NCBI RefSeq assembly: GCF_046156175.1
Contig: NZ_JAYLVL010000002.1
Span: 434,001-498,000, forward strand
Length of the DNA stretch: 64,000 bases
Direction: 5' to 3'
Source of the DNA: Lacisediminihabitans sp046156175
Lineage (GTDB): Bacteria > Actinomycetota > Actinomycetes > Actinomycetales > Microbacteriaceae
The notes beneath the pieces are model-generated. The model was not told the DNA's origin. It did no database searches and saw nothing but the letters and a program-made list of their open reading frames with translations. Shown piece after piece: positions 42,267-52,295 of this stretch. The position numbers and the translations under genes are program-made. Each line of letters begins with the position of its first letter. Position 1 is the stretch's first letter.

Positions 42267-43091
42267 GTGTCATCCGAATCACCGTCTTTTTCTGTCCCGT
42301 CTTTCTCCGAACTCGAACCGGGTGAGGGCCAACGTTGGTCCACCTGGTTCTCAACCGTCCCCAGCCAACGCGGCCCCCGGCCGTTTCCGGAGTGGGTCGT
42401 CGTCGAGACCGGCGCCTTCGAAACCGAGCTTGGCATCGTCAAGAGCGGCAAGGAGGCCGACGTCTTCCTCATCGAGCGTGCAGTGCCGGGCTCCGACCGC
42501 TCGAGCATCCTCGCCGCCAAGCGGTATCGCGGCCCCGAGACGAGCGACTTCCACCGCTCTTCGCAATACCGGGAGGGGAGAGGGATGCGGCGTTCCCGCG
42601 ACACCCGCGCGGTCGCCCGCGGCTCCACGTATGGGCGGTCGGTCGCTGCGGGAGCTTGGGTGAATGCCGAGTTCGAGGCGCTCTGCACCATGTACGAGCG
42701 CGGAGTCGCCGTGCCCTACCCGGTACAGGTGCTCGGCACGGAGCTACTGATGGAGTTCGTGGGCGATGGCACGCAGGCGGCCCCCCGGTTGGCGCAGGTA
42801 CGGGCATCCGCCGACCATATCGCAGACTATTTCGCGCAGGTGCGGCAGATCCTGCTCGGCTTCGCCCGCGCCGGCAGTGCGCACGGTGACCTGTCGCCGT
42901 ACAACCTGCTCGTGCACCATGGGCGGGTCATCGCAATCGACCTTCCACAACTCGTGGAGGTGGTGAGCAACCCCAATGGGATGGTCCTGTTGCTGCGAGA
43001 CTGCGTCAACGTGTGTGACTGGTTCGCACGCCATGGCCTCGATTGCGATGCCGAGGTGTTGTATGCGGAGGCCGTCGCGGAGCTCTACTGA
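42267..43091 (+). CDS. RIO-type serine protein kinase
   Basis: 274 residues. GTG 42267 has CAGGAG nine bases upstream; GTG 42240 is an in-frame alternative. RIO-family marks: the nucleotide-binding GIVKSGKEADVFLIERA (with the GKEA pattern), ILAAKRYRG with the ATP-contacting Lys, the catalytic loop AHGDLSPYNLLVH and the metal-binding IDLPQ (in place of DFG). Archaeal and eukaryotic RIO kinases act in ribosome assembly; bacterial homologues are little studied. Divergent from dnaK; the short ORF upstream may regulate it. Confidence 0.88.
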   Translation: MSSESPSFSVPSFSELEPGEGQRWSTWFSTVPSQRGPRPFPEWVVVETGAFETELGIVKSGKEADVFLIERAVPGSDRSSILAAKRYRGPETSDFHRSSQYREGRGMRRSRDTRAVARGSTYGRSVAAGAWVNAEFEALCTMYERGVAVPYPVQVLGTELLMEFVGDGTQAAPRLAQVRASADHIADYFAQVRQILLGFARAGSAHGDLSPYNLLVHHGRVIAIDLPQLVEVVSNPNGMVLLLRDCVNVCDWFARHGLDCDAEVLYAEAVAELY

Positions 43092-43125
43092 AGCCCCGTG
43101 GCGGCCCTCCTCTGGCTCCCCCTCT

Positions 43126-46100
43126 TCAGGCTTGCCGCCGACGGATGCGCGCGATGGTCAGCGCGAGTGCGCCGCCCAGAAGCAGAAGGAGTGCCAGCAC
43201 ACCCGCCACCACGGGTGCGCCGCCAGTGGCCGCGAGCGATTGGGTGGTGAGGCCGTTGACCACGGTCCGCACACCGAAGGGCGGAAGGTTCACCGACGAG
43301 GTCGTGGTGGTGGTCGGGCGGAAGCCCGGCGGGAACGTCGCCGGATCAAGCGTCACGGTGTAGTCGCCCGACGGAAGCGACGGCAGCTGCCAATTGCCGT
43401 TCGCGTCCGTGGTCACTCGCACCGTGACGTCCCCTGCAGATCCACTCCAGACGATGACGACGCCGACGCCCGAGATGCCCGGCTCGCCTCCGCTGCGAGT
43501 TCCGTTGCCGTTCTGATCGTTGAAGACGGTGCCACCGAGTGTTGCGCTGCCGATCACGACGAAGTCGACGTCGAGGCGCGTCGCCCCGGCTGTGAGGGTG
43601 GCCACTGTGCTGAAGGCATCAGCGCCATCGAGGTCGGATGATGGCACGTAGCCGAGCGGGAGTTCCGTTGGGTCATAGGAGACCCGCACATCGCCCGCCG
43701 GGAGCCCCGCGACGAGGTAGGTGCCTGCGGCATCCGTTCGCTGCTTGACGACGATGTCGTCGGCGGTGTCGAAGACGCCATCCGCGCCCGCCGAACGCAC
43801 GGTGATGAGAATGCCCGGGATGCCGGGCTCATTCCCGTCTCGGATCCCGTCATGGTTGACGTCCAGCCACAGCAGGTCGCCGACCCCCGCATCGCCGACG
43901 TAGCCGAAGTCCTGCTCGAGGTTGCTCGTGCCGCCGACGAGCGTCAGCTGCGAACTGCTGTCGGCCCCTCCGTCTGGATCAGCGGTGGGGGTGAGTCCGG
44001 CAGGCAGGTTCGACAAGGTCACGGTGAAGATTCCACCGGGCAGTCGGTCGAATCGATAGTGCCCGGCCGAGTCCGTCGTGGTGGTCGAGATCACGTCGTC
44101 GGCGTTGCCGAGCACGCCGTCCGGTCCCGCCCAGCGAAGCGTGGCGACGACCCCGGCGAGTCCGGGTTCCCCGGCATCCTTCGCGCCGTCGCCGTTCTGG
44201 TCGAGCCACACCGTGTCGCCGATCGAAGCGGAGCCGATGAATCCGAAGTCTGCCGTGGAGAAAGCCGTCGCCGCGGGAAGCGTGACCCGGGTTGTCGAGT
44301 CCGTGCCCCCATCGAGGTCATAGGTGGGCACGAGTCCCGGGCTGGAAGAGGGTGCGGTCACGGAGACCGCGAACTCTCCGGCCGGCAGACCCGGGAACAG
44401 GTAATTGCCGACCGCGTCGGTCGTCGTGGTGAAGGTGACATCATCGCCGCCTCCTCGCACCCCGTCCGGCCCGAACCAGACGAGCGTCGCCGTGAAGCCG
44501 GGCAGGCCGGGCTCATTCGCGTCCTGCACGCCATCGCCGTTGAGATCGAGCCACACCGTGTCACCGATGCTGCCGGTGCCGGCATAGCCGAAGTCCTGGT
44601 TCAGGTCACTGCCGACGAGGGTGAGTGCCGAGGTCTGGTCGGGCGAGGTTGTGCCGCTGTCCGCGTCGAAGGTCGGCGAGAAGCCCGCCGGGACGCCGCT
44701 GATCACCGACACGATGAACTTGCCATCCGGAATCTGAGTGACGCTCCAGGCGCCGGTCGAGTCGGTGGCCGTGGTGAAGACCAGGTCGTCACCGCCGCCC
44801 GGCACTCCATCTGGGCCGAGGTAGGTCACGCGGATGCCCACGCCAGGAATGCCCGGTTCTGTCGGGTCCTGCACGCCGTCGCGGTTGACATCCCACCACA
44901 CCCGATCCCCGATGATGGAGGTCGCGTTGTAGCCGAAATCGACGCCGAGGTCGGCCTGGCCGGCGGCAAGCGTGACGGGAGTGACCGAATTCTTATTGCC
45001 GTCACGGTCGTAGGAGTTCGCAGCGGCAAGAGGCAGTCCGCCGGTCACCGCGACCGAGTATTCGCCGGGAAGCAAACCGGTGAAGAGGTACTTGCCTGTG
45101 GCATCTGTCGTCGCAGTGAAGGTCGCGTCATCGCCACCGCCCGCAACGCCATCGACGCCGAACCAGGTCAGCGAGACCCCGGCACCGACGATGCCGGGCT
45201 CGGAGGCATCCTGCACCCCGTCGTTATTGCGGTCGAGCCAGATGAAGTCACCGATCGACCCCGCGCCATTGAGGCCGAAATCCTGCACCAGGTTGTTATG
45301 GCCCGCGGCGAGCGTGAGCGTGCTCGAATTGCTCGCCCCACCCACCGGGTCGGCGTCGACCGCGTAGCCGCTCGGCAGCGTTCCCAGCGTCACCGAGTAC
45401 GGCCCCGGGGGCAGTTTGGAGACGAGGTAAGAGCCGTTTGCGCCGGTTGTCGTCGGGTAGGAGACATTGTCGGAAGTGGTCGACAGGTCACCGTCCGGGC
45501 CGCCCCAGACCACAGTCACCGGGATACCGGGAAGTCCGGGCTCACCCGGGTTCTGTGCCGTGTCGCCATTCTGGTCGAACCAGACGCGGTCGCCGATGGA
45601 GCCGGTGCCCGTGAAGCCGAAGTTCACATCGGTCTTCGCGGCATTCTCGGCCAGTGCGCCCTGCCAGACTCCGTTCGGGGTGGCGGTTCCGCCGTCGAGA
45701 TCGTAGCTCGGGGTCATCCCCACCGGCGTTGCCGCCGTCACCCGGTAGAGGCCCCCGGGCAGTTGGTCCACCAGATAGTCGCCATTGGCGTCGGTGGTGG
45801 TGCTGTGCGACTCGTCGTCAGGGGTGCCGAAAACCCCGTCGGCACCGGCGTACAGCACAGTGATGGCCACTGCGGGGAGCGAGGGTTCGCCGGCGTTCTG
45901 AGTGCCGTCACCATTGGCGTCGAACCAGACGTGCTTGGCGATCGATGCGAGGTCTAGTTCGACGCTCACGACATCCGCGGTGACGTTGTTGTAGTCGAGG
46001 TAGGTGATGCCGGGCTGCTGGAGGGCCGGATCCACACCGGCGTAGGAAGGGATGTCCGCCGTGTTCACGATCTCGGGACCCGCCACGACCTCGTCGGCCG

Positions 46101-49100
46101 CGGTGAGAGCCGGCATCGTCACGGAATAGGTGATGGTCACGGTCGCATTGACCGCGATCGGCCCGGCGATGGTCCAGCCGAGTGTGCCGTCGGAGGGGTC
46201 GGTATCTGTCGCAACCACCCCGGCCGGAGGTGTCGAGGTGAAGCCGGTGACCCGGCTGTCCGGGGTGTCGGTGACCTTCACGGCAAAGGCGGGCGACGTG
46301 CCGGTGTTGCGCACGGCTACGGTGTAGGTGAGGGTCTGGCCGGGCTTCGCGCGACGGGTGTCGGTGTCGGCGACCTGGCCGACGACTCGCTTGTCGATAG
46401 TCAGTGTCGGCTCGACGACCCCGATGCTCGCGGTCTTTGCGACACCCGAGGCATCGAACGTGACGGCCGCCGGCACGGTGGTGGGCGTGCCGGTGATCTT
46501 GTCCGTGCGGTTGTAGAACGGCGCGGCCGAGTTGGTGAGCGTGTTCCCCGATACCGCGCCCGGGGTGACGATGCCGGTGTAGACCAGGCGAACGACGCGC
46601 TGGGCGGTGGATGCCGGGCTCAGGTCACCGAGGAAGAATCCGATGGTCCTGTCGCTGGCCGTCGGCGCACCGATCACGGCCGCGGTGATGTCAGGGCTGC
46701 AGGTTCCGGCCGGGAGACAGGTCGAGCTCACGAGTTGGCCGAAACGAATTCGATTCGGCAACGTGTCGATGACCGTGGTGTCGAATGCGACGACGGAGGC
46801 GGGGATCGTGACGTCGACCGTGTAGGTCACGACCTCGCCGATGGTGCGTGTGGCTGGACTCGCGGACTTGGTGAGGCCGATCGCCGGAGCTGCGAGCGTG
46901 ACGGAGGAGGAGGCCTGGTAACCCGATCCGGCACCCCCCGCCGCGGAGGTGGAGGTGCGCTCGGTGGGATCCGTGCCCGCCAGCGAGGTCGCGGTCGCGG
47001 TCACCGTGTTGACGATCGATGACGCGCTCACCAGGGGGTCATGCACCTTCGCCTGGTAGCTGCGCGGGTCGGTGGCCCCGGGCGCGAGAGAACTGCGGGT
47101 GAAGGTGATCGTGCGTGCGGCCGAGTCCCAGACGCCGCCGCCCGGGAGGGTTCCGCTCGCGGCGGGATTGCCTCCGGCATCCAGCGGATCGATGTCCACG
47201 GGCACGGTGTCGACGACCACGAGGTCATGGGCGGTCGAGACGTTGGCTGCCCCGCTGTTGGTGAGGGTGAGGGTGTAGGTGACGACCTGCCCCGCGACGA
47301 CCTGACCGGCCACCGCGTTGCTCGACTTGGGAATCGTAATGAGCGGTTCCACGATGGGGGTCTGGGTGATATTACTGGCCACGGTGCGAGCAGTGCCGAC
47401 CGCGTTGGCCCATCCGAGGCTGGCGGAGTTCGGAATCTGGTTGCCCCGCACGGGGCCGCCGGAGTCCTTCACGCGTGCCGTGAAGGTGAGCACCACAAGA
47501 TCGTCGCCGCTGCCGGGCGCGTTGACGTAGGTGGTCGGGATGTCGGCGGTTATGGTGGCGCCGGAGACCGTCGCGTTCTGCGCCGTTCCGCCCGCAATCG
47601 TGTAGGTGGGATTGCCGACGATCTGGAGTCGGCTATCTACGACATCCGTGACCGAAGCAGTGCCGTACAGGCTCGTTCCCTGGGGGATCGCGGCCTGCAC
47701 CGTGTAGGTGATGATCTCACCGATGGTCGCCTGGCTGGCACTGTTGCCGGCCTCGGTGACACCGGCGGTCCCCGACTTGACGATGGTCGGCAGCACGACA
47801 TTCGCCTGCGCCGTGTCCTTTGCGGGATCGGCGTTGGCCTGGGGCTCGAGCGTCGGGTCGATGTTGCTCGAGGGCACGTAGGTGAAGGGGGTACCCGTAT
47901 TCGTGATGCCCTCAAAGGTACGCACCCCGGCGGTGTTGGGGTAGGCATCGCCGGGCGCCGCGGTGGACGGCGTGGTGACGACATAGGTGACAGTCGCACT
48001 TCCGCCGGCAGGCACCGTGGGGATGGTCCAGTCGATGCGGTTGTTTCCGCTGTCGCAGGTGCCGCCGCCGGAGATCGTCGACACTGCCGCGCACGTGACG
48101 AGGGGCGGCAGGATGTCGCGCACCGCTGCGCTTGTAGCATCCTGCTGGCCGCTGTTGGTCACGGTCACCGCGTAGGTGACCGCGTCGCCGCCCTGCACGG
48201 TGAGGGTGTGCACGGGCGCTCCGGGCACCGCGGTGCCATTGAGCGCAGTGATGCCCTTGGCCAGCGCGAGAAGCGGCTTGGTGGTCGTGATGTCGGCGAG
48301 GTCCCGCAACTGGAACACGGAACCGGCGGTGTTCTTGTAGGTCACCTTCATCAGGTTGGAGGCGATATCGCCGTTCGTGACCGCGGCGGCATCGGTGATC
48401 TGGGCCGTGACGATGACCTGGAACTTCGTGGCGGTGCTCGCGTCAGGGAAGGTCCAGGTGACGAGGTTGTCGCCGGCCGCTCCGGCGACCGTCACACTGG
48501 CCGGAGGCACGAGGTTTGCGGGTCCGTAGGCGAACGACTCGTAGGTCATGCCGGCGGGCAGCAGATCGCTGATCGAGTTGCCGAGAGTGTTGAGGGTGCC
48601 GGAGTAGTCGACGGTCAGCCGGTAACAGACCCGGTCTCCCGGGTGGAACGGACCCTGATTCGTGGTCTGGAACGAATACGCGGATCCGTCGCCGCAGTCC
48701 ACCGCGACCGCTGCCGGTGCTGCCACATCCTTGGCGATGCTGATGCCCCCGGCCGCTTGATCGGCCGAGCTCGCATCGGTGAGAGCGAGAGCGCTCGTCG
48801 AACCGTCGTTTGCTGTGATGACCGTGCCCGTGGTGGTGAGGCTCGCGGTGTTCGTCCACGCGTCGTTGTGGCTCACGGGCCCGCCACCGTTGCGATACGT
48901 GCTTCGCGTGGTGGTGGTGAGGGTGAAGCTGTTGGTGCTCGAGGGGGAGGTGAATGCCGGAAGGGTCCAGGTGACCGTGACCGTGCCGTCGGCATGGGTG
49001 ACCACCGAATCTGTCGGCAGCGAACTCGAGGTGAAGTCCAGGCCGTCGGGCAGCGTGTCCACGACCGTGATCGGTGTTGTCGCCAGGGCGTATTCCGAGG

Positions 49101-50280
49101 ACTTGACTGCGAGGGTCCAGACGCTGGTCGCACCTTGCGAGATCGTGGCGGTATCGACGCTCTTCTGCAGCGCGACATCCTCCGCGGTGACCGTGTCGGT
49201 CGTCGACGCCGAGGCGGTGGCACCGTTGGAGGTGCCGGAGCCGACCGCCAGGTTGGTGAGACTCTGTTCGTCGGCCGTCAGACCGCCGGTGTTGTTCTCG
49301 AGATTGGCAGTGGATGTTCCGGCGAACGCGACATTCTGGCGCAGGGGCACCGCGGCGGCGTAGTCGAAGCTCAACGAGCCCCCGGCGGCGAGGTCGCCGA
49401 GCCCGGTCCAGTCCACGCGGGTGTAGACGGCAGAAGGCAGCGCGCCCGCGCCATCCGGATCCGTCGTCACCGTGGCGACCGTGGCCGGCGTGATGCACGG
49501 GTTGGTGAATGGCGGGGCGGGAGTGTCCGAGATCCGCCCGGCGCCGGGGTATTCGACCGCCGTCAGCGGGGCGGTGTTGTCGACGGTGCCACAGCCGAGG
49601 AATTCGAGACCGGCCGGCAGGTAGTCCACCATCGACAGGTTCGTCGTCGGCTTGACGAGGTTGTTGCGGATCTTGAGCGTGTAGGCGGTCTTGTGGTCGT
49701 GCACGCCCCGCAGCAGCTCACCCTCGGTGCTGGGCTCCGTCTTCTCCACGATGAAGGGAACGAGCGTCGTGGACGACGTGGCCGTGCCCGATCCGGTGAA
49801 ACTGGTCGCGATCGGCGCCCCGGTCGTTGCCAGGAACCGCGGCACCCGCCGGGGGTTCGTGTTCACGTAGGCGGCGGCCGTGCCCGTGAGCACAGCGCCG
49901 ATGTCGTAGGTCACAGTGGAGTAGGCGAGAGCGTAATTGAACGAGACGAGCGCGCCGGTCGCCAGGTCGGCGACATCCGACCAGATGACAACCGTCGTGC
50001 CGTCGGGCTGGGGGATGAGTTTGCTGGGCGGAAAGTCAGAAGACGCGATGGTGGCGCCCACCGGCAGGATGTCGGTGAACGACAGGTTGTAGGCCTGCGG
50101 GCCGGTAGTCTGCTTCGCCGTGAGCGTGACTTTGGCATCCGTCCCGTAGAGGGTCGAGGCAGCGACAGTTCGGGTCACCTGAACATCCGGGGTGCCGGCC
50201 GCCGCCGCCGATGTTGCGGGCACGACGAGGCCGAGGGCCACGAGCACTGCGACAGTAAGGGATGCGAAAGCGCGCTTCAT
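43126..50280 (-). CDS. Giant sortase-anchored surface protein with DUF11 and SdrD-B repeats
   Basis: 2384 residues from ATG 50280. The signal peptide (MKRAFASLTVAVLVALGLVV) is followed by many DUF11-like domains (recurring V.YTVTVTNSG, DTLP.G) up to about residue 1440. Then come eight SdrD-B-like repeats, each of the type GSIGDRVWFDQNGD, then EPGLPGIPVTV, with Asp/Asn-rich loops that probably bind calcium. The C-terminus has LAATG near residue 2347, a hydrophobic helix and RIRRRQA, a sorting signal of the LAxTG class. It should be linked to the cell wall by a class E sortase; no sortase gene is in the window. Probable adhesin or stalk. Confidence 0.9.
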   Translation of the reverse strand: MKRAFASLTVAVLVALGLVVPATSAAAAGTPDVQVTRTVAASTLYGTDAKVTLTAKQTTGPQAYNLSFTDILPVGATIASSDFPPSKLIPQPDGTTVVIWSDVADLATGALVSFNYALAYSTVTYDIGAVLTGTAAAYVNTNPRRVPRFLATTGAPIATSFTGSGTATSSTTLVPFIVEKTEPSTEGELLRGVHDHKTAYTLKIRNNLVKPTTNLSMVDYLPAGLEFLGCGTVDNTAPLTAVEYPGAGRISDTPAPPFTNPCITPATVATVTTDPDGAGALPSAVYTRVDWTGLGDLAAGGSLSFDYAAAVPLRQNVAFAGTSTANLENNTGGLTADEQSLTNLAVGSGTSNGATASASTTDTVTAEDVALQKSVDTATISQGATSVWTLAVKSSEYALATTPITVVDTLPDGLDFTSSSLPTDSVVTHADGTVTVTWTLPAFTSPSSTNSFTLTTTTRSTYRNGGGPVSHNDAWTNTASLTTTGTVITANDGSTSALALTDASSADQAAGGISIAKDVAAPAAVAVDCGDGSAYSFQTTNQGPFHPGDRVCYRLTVDYSGTLNTLGNSISDLLPAGMTYESFAYGPANLVPPASVTVAGAAGDNLVTWTFPDASTATKFQVIVTAQITDAAAVTNGDIASNLMKVTYKNTAGSVFQLRDLADITTTKPLLALAKGITALNGTAVPGAPVHTLTVQGGDAVTYAVTVTNSGQQDATSAAVRDILPPLVTCAAVSTISGGGTCDSGNNRIDWTIPTVPAGGSATVTYVVTTPSTAAPGDAYPNTAGVRTFEGITNTGTPFTYVPSSNIDPTLEPQANADPAKDTAQANVVLPTIVKSGTAGVTEAGNSASQATIGEIITYTVQAAIPQGTSLYGTASVTDVVDSRLQIVGNPTYTIAGGTAQNATVSGATITADIPTTYVNAPGSGDDLVVLTFTARVKDSGGPVRGNQIPNSASLGWANAVGTARTVASNITQTPIVEPLITIPKSSNAVAGQVVAGQVVTYTLTLTNSGAANVSTAHDLVVVDTVPVDIDPLDAGGNPAASGTLPGGGVWDSAARTITFTRSSLAPGATDPRSYQAKVHDPLVSASSIVNTVTATATSLAGTDPTERTSTSAAGGAGSGYQASSSVTLAAPAIGLTKSASPATRTIGEVVTYTVDVTIPASVVAFDTTVIDTLPNRIRFGQLVSSTCLPAGTCSPDITAAVIGAPTASDRTIGFFLGDLSPASTAQRVVRLVYTGIVTPGAVSGNTLTNSAAPFYNRTDKITGTPTTVPAAVTFDASGVAKTASIGVVEPTLTIDKRVVGQVADTDTRRAKPGQTLTYTVAVRNTGTSPAFAVKVTDTPDSRVTGFTSTPPAGVVATDTDPSDGTLGWTIAGPIAVNATVTITYSVTMPALTAADEVVAGPEIVNTADIPSYAGVDPALQQPGITYLDYNNVTADVVSVELDLASIAKHVWFDANGDGTQNAGEPSLPAVAITVLYAGADGVFGTPDDESHSTTTDANGDYLVDQLPGGLYRVTAATPVGMTPSYDLDGGTATPNGVWQGALAENAAKTDVNFGFTGTGSIGDRVWFDQNGDTAQNPGEPGLPGIPVTVVWGGPDGDLSTTSDNVSYPTTTGANGSYLVSKLPPGPYSVTLGTLPSGYAVDADPVGGASNSSTLTLAAGHNNLVQDFGLNGAGSIGDFIWLDRNNDGVQDASEPGIVGAGVSLTWFGVDGVAGGGDDATFTATTDATGKYLFTGLLPGEYSVAVTGGLPLAAANSYDRDGNKNSVTPVTLAAGQADLGVDFGYNATSIIGDRVWWDVNRDGVQDPTEPGIPGVGIRVTYLGPDGVPGGGDDLVFTTATDSTGAWSVTQIPDGKFIVSVISGVPAGFSPTFDADSGTTSPDQTSALTLVGSDLNQDFGYAGTGSIGDTVWLDLNGDGVQDANEPGLPGFTATLVWFGPDGVRGGGDDVTFTTTTDAVGNYLFPGLPAGEFAVSVTAPSSSPGLVPTYDLDGGTDSTTRVTLPAATAFSTADFGFIGSASIGDTVWLDQNGDGAKDAGEPGLAGVVATLRWAGPDGVLGNADDVISTTTTDSAGHYRFDRLPGGIFTVTLSNLPAGLTPTADPDGGADSSSQLTLVGGTSNLEQDFGYVGDAGVGDLLWLDVNHDGIRDGNEPGIPGILITVRSAGADGVFDTADDIVVKQRTDAAGTYLVAGLPAGDVRVSYDPTELPLGYVPSSDLDGADAFSTVATLTAGATRLDVDFVVIGSATLGGTVFNDQNGNGTRSGGEPGISGVGVVIVWSGSAGDVTVRVTTDANGNWQLPSLPSGDYTVTLDPATFPPGFRPTTTTTSSVNLPPFGVRTVVNGLTTQSLAATGGAPVVAGVLALLLLLGGALALTIARIRRRQA

Positions 50281-50811
50281 TGGGTCTATCTCCGTCGATC
50301 GACGCGACGATCCCGACGCGTGGCAACCGTCCGCCTCCCCCGGGAAACGGCCGCAGTCGCGCAACCCGATCGCGCAACCCTGTGAATACGGTACCCGATA
50401 GCTTGAGGATTGACCTACTTAAGCATCAGACTACTGAGCGGTGTTTCCTGCGGGCGACTCACCCCGGTGACCTCTGCCCCGCCGCGAAGCGACGCCAGCA
50501 TCCATTGAATTGGCGCCAGGACGTCGCCCGACGGCTGGTGCGAGCCAGTGTCGAATGGAGGAGATTACGGTGGTCAAGCCGCCGGCCGAGCCGCCGGCCG
50601 AGCCGCTGGCAGCGCGACCGGCGGACCCTCCCGATCAGGTCCGGGCGCTGAGAAGCGCTCGCCTCGACACGCTGCCGGCACGATGGGGCTGATTCACGAT
50701 AGTTCCTATCCTTGGTGCGGTGCGTCGACCGCGCAGGTCACCGACGGCGCCCGGCTGAACTGATCGACCGCACTCCCTCTGATGTTCTCCCTCGACCACT
50801 AACCTGTGCAC
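50281..50811. other. Gene-poor 531-bp gap, one small ORF candidate
   Basis: The gap lies between two divergently transcribed genes and must hold the promoters of both. An AT-richer patch (about 50395-50450) is a possible promoter region. Apart from the small ORF at 50570-50692 I see no gene, tRNA or clear terminator. Confidence 0.5.
50570..50692 (+). CDS. Possible 40-residue proline-rich small protein
   Basis: GTG 50570 has GGAGGAG six bases upstream, an excellent ribosome site, and the frame runs to TGA at 50692. The product begins VVKPPAEPPAEPLAARPAD-like and ends RLDTLPARWG; the PPAEP unit comes from a short DNA repeat. No family known. The SD is the main argument; the sequence could be noncoding. 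Confidence 0.3.
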   Translation: MVKPPAEPPAEPLAARPADPPDQVRALRSARLDTLPARWG

Positions 50812-52248
50812 ATGACGGACAGCGCTCCTCTCCCTCCGACGGTTCCGAAGCCCGCCCGCACCGGCGCGATCGCCGTGGCCGGCCTCGACCTGCAGGAGGG
50901 CAAGCAGATCCCCCGCGGCTGGGTCGTCGCCTGGGCATTCTGGGACTGGGGAGGCGCTGCGTTCAACGCCGTCATCACGACCTTCGTCTTCACGGTCTAC
51001 CTCACCTCCAGCTACTTCGTGGATCCGGCGATCGTCGCCGCCCGAGACGCCGAGAGCTCGCCCGGCGGCGCCGCCCATCGCGCGTTCACCGCGGCGGAGG
51101 CATCCCTCACCTCGAGCCTGGGCTTCGGACTGGCCATCGCGGGCGTCATCGTCGCCCTCATCGCGCCGGTACTCGGGCAGCGGACGGATGTCTCGGGCCG
51201 ACGCAAGCTCTGGCTCGCCATCAACACCGGGGTGGTCGTGGTGATGACCGCCCTCATGTTCTTCGTCGAGGGAAAGCCCGCGTTCTTCCTGCTCGGGGTG
51301 GGTCTCGTCTCGGTGGGAACGATCTTCTACGAGATCGCCACCGTCAACTACAACGCCATGCTCATCCAGGTCTCCACGCCAAGGACCGTCGGCAAGGTCT
51401 CGGGCCTCGGCTGGGGCGCGGGCTACCTCGGCGGCATCGTGCTGCTGCTGTTCGTACTCCTCGGTCTGGTGGGGTTGACCGCCGACTCCGGCGGGTTCTT
51501 GGGCATCTCGCACGACGACGGCCTCAACATCCGTCTCATCGCAGTGATCGCGGCCCTCTGGACGCTCGCCTTCTCCCTGCCGATCCTCTTCACCGTTCCC
51601 GAGATCAGCCGCGAGAATCGTCGCGACAAGGTCGGGTTCTTCGAGTCCTATGTCGTGCTGTTCCGCGACGTCGCGAACCTCTGGCGCGAGAGCCGCAACA
51701 CTGTGCTGTTCCTCATCTCGAGCGCGCTGTTCCGCGACGGCCTCGTCGGCGTGTTCACTTTCGGCGGCATCCTGGCGCAGGGCACCTTCGGGTTCTCCAG
51801 CAGCCAGGTGATCATCTTCGCCATCGCGGCCAATGTCGTCGCCGGGGTGAGCACCTTCATCTCCGGCCTCTTCGACGACAGGTTCGGCGCGAAGCCGGTG
51901 ATCGTCGTTTCCCTCGTAGGGCTGATCCTCGCCGGGCTCGGTGTCTTCCTGGCCCACGACGGCGGCCAGGGTGCATTCTGGATCGGCGGACTGCTTCTCT
52001 GCCTCTTCGTCGGGCCGGCCCAGTCTGCGAGCCGCACCTTCCTCGCCCGGGTCACTCCCGCCGGCCGTGAGGGCGAGGTATTCGGCCTCTATGCAACCAC
52101 CGGTCGTGCGGTGAGCTTCCTCGCTCCCCTCCTGTTCTCCACCTTCGTCGCTGTCGCCGGGGCACAGTACTGGGGCATCCTCGGCATCGTGATCGTGCTG
52201 CTCGTTGGGCTGATCCTGCTGATCCCGGTGAAGGCGCGCTCCAACTAG
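50812..52248 (+). CDS. MFS transporter of the Atg22/UMF1 type
   Basis: 478 residues, about 12 membrane segments. The N-terminal WVVAWAFWDWGGAAFNAVIT with the W-A-F-W-D-W-G pattern and APVLGQRTDVSGRRKLWL are typical of the UMF1 (Atg22-like) branch of the major facilitator superfamily; GKVSGLGWGAGYLGG and GREGEVFGLYATTGRAVSFL also fit. In yeast Atg22 exports amino acids from the vacuole; substrates of bacterial members are mostly unknown. ATG 50812 is chosen over GTG 50806, two codons upstream in the same frame. Confidence 0.9.
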   Translation: MTDSAPLPPTVPKPARTGAIAVAGLDLQEGKQIPRGWVVAWAFWDWGGAAFNAVITTFVFTVYLTSSYFVDPAIVAARDAESSPGGAAHRAFTAAEASLTSSLGFGLAIAGVIVALIAPVLGQRTDVSGRRKLWLAINTGVVVVMTALMFFVEGKPAFFLLGVGLVSVGTIFYEIATVNYNAMLIQVSTPRTVGKVSGLGWGAGYLGGIVLLLFVLLGLVGLTADSGGFLGISHDDGLNIRLIAVIAALWTLAFSLPILFTVPEISRENRRDKVGFFESYVVLFRDVANLWRESRNTVLFLISSALFRDGLVGVFTFGGILAQGTFGFSSSQVIIFAIAANVVAGVSTFISGLFDDRFGAKPVIVVSLVGLILAGLGVFLAHDGGQGAFWIGGLLLCLFVGPAQSASRTFLARVTPAGREGEVFGLYATTGRAVSFLAPLLFSTFVAVAGAQYWGILGIVIVLLVGLILLIPVKARSN

Positions 52249-52295
52249 GTTCCCTGCCGCTCGATCTGCCCCCGCGCGCATGGCAGGGTGGACCC

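Noticed and set aside
43852..45957. A 701-codon plus-strand frame with internal repeats.
   Set aside because: The repeats mirror the SdrD-B repeats on the other strand; no start signal.
47041..50385. A 1114-codon plus-strand frame.
   Set aside because: It is the complement of the DUF11 repeats of the giant surface protein; composition is that of a shadow frame.
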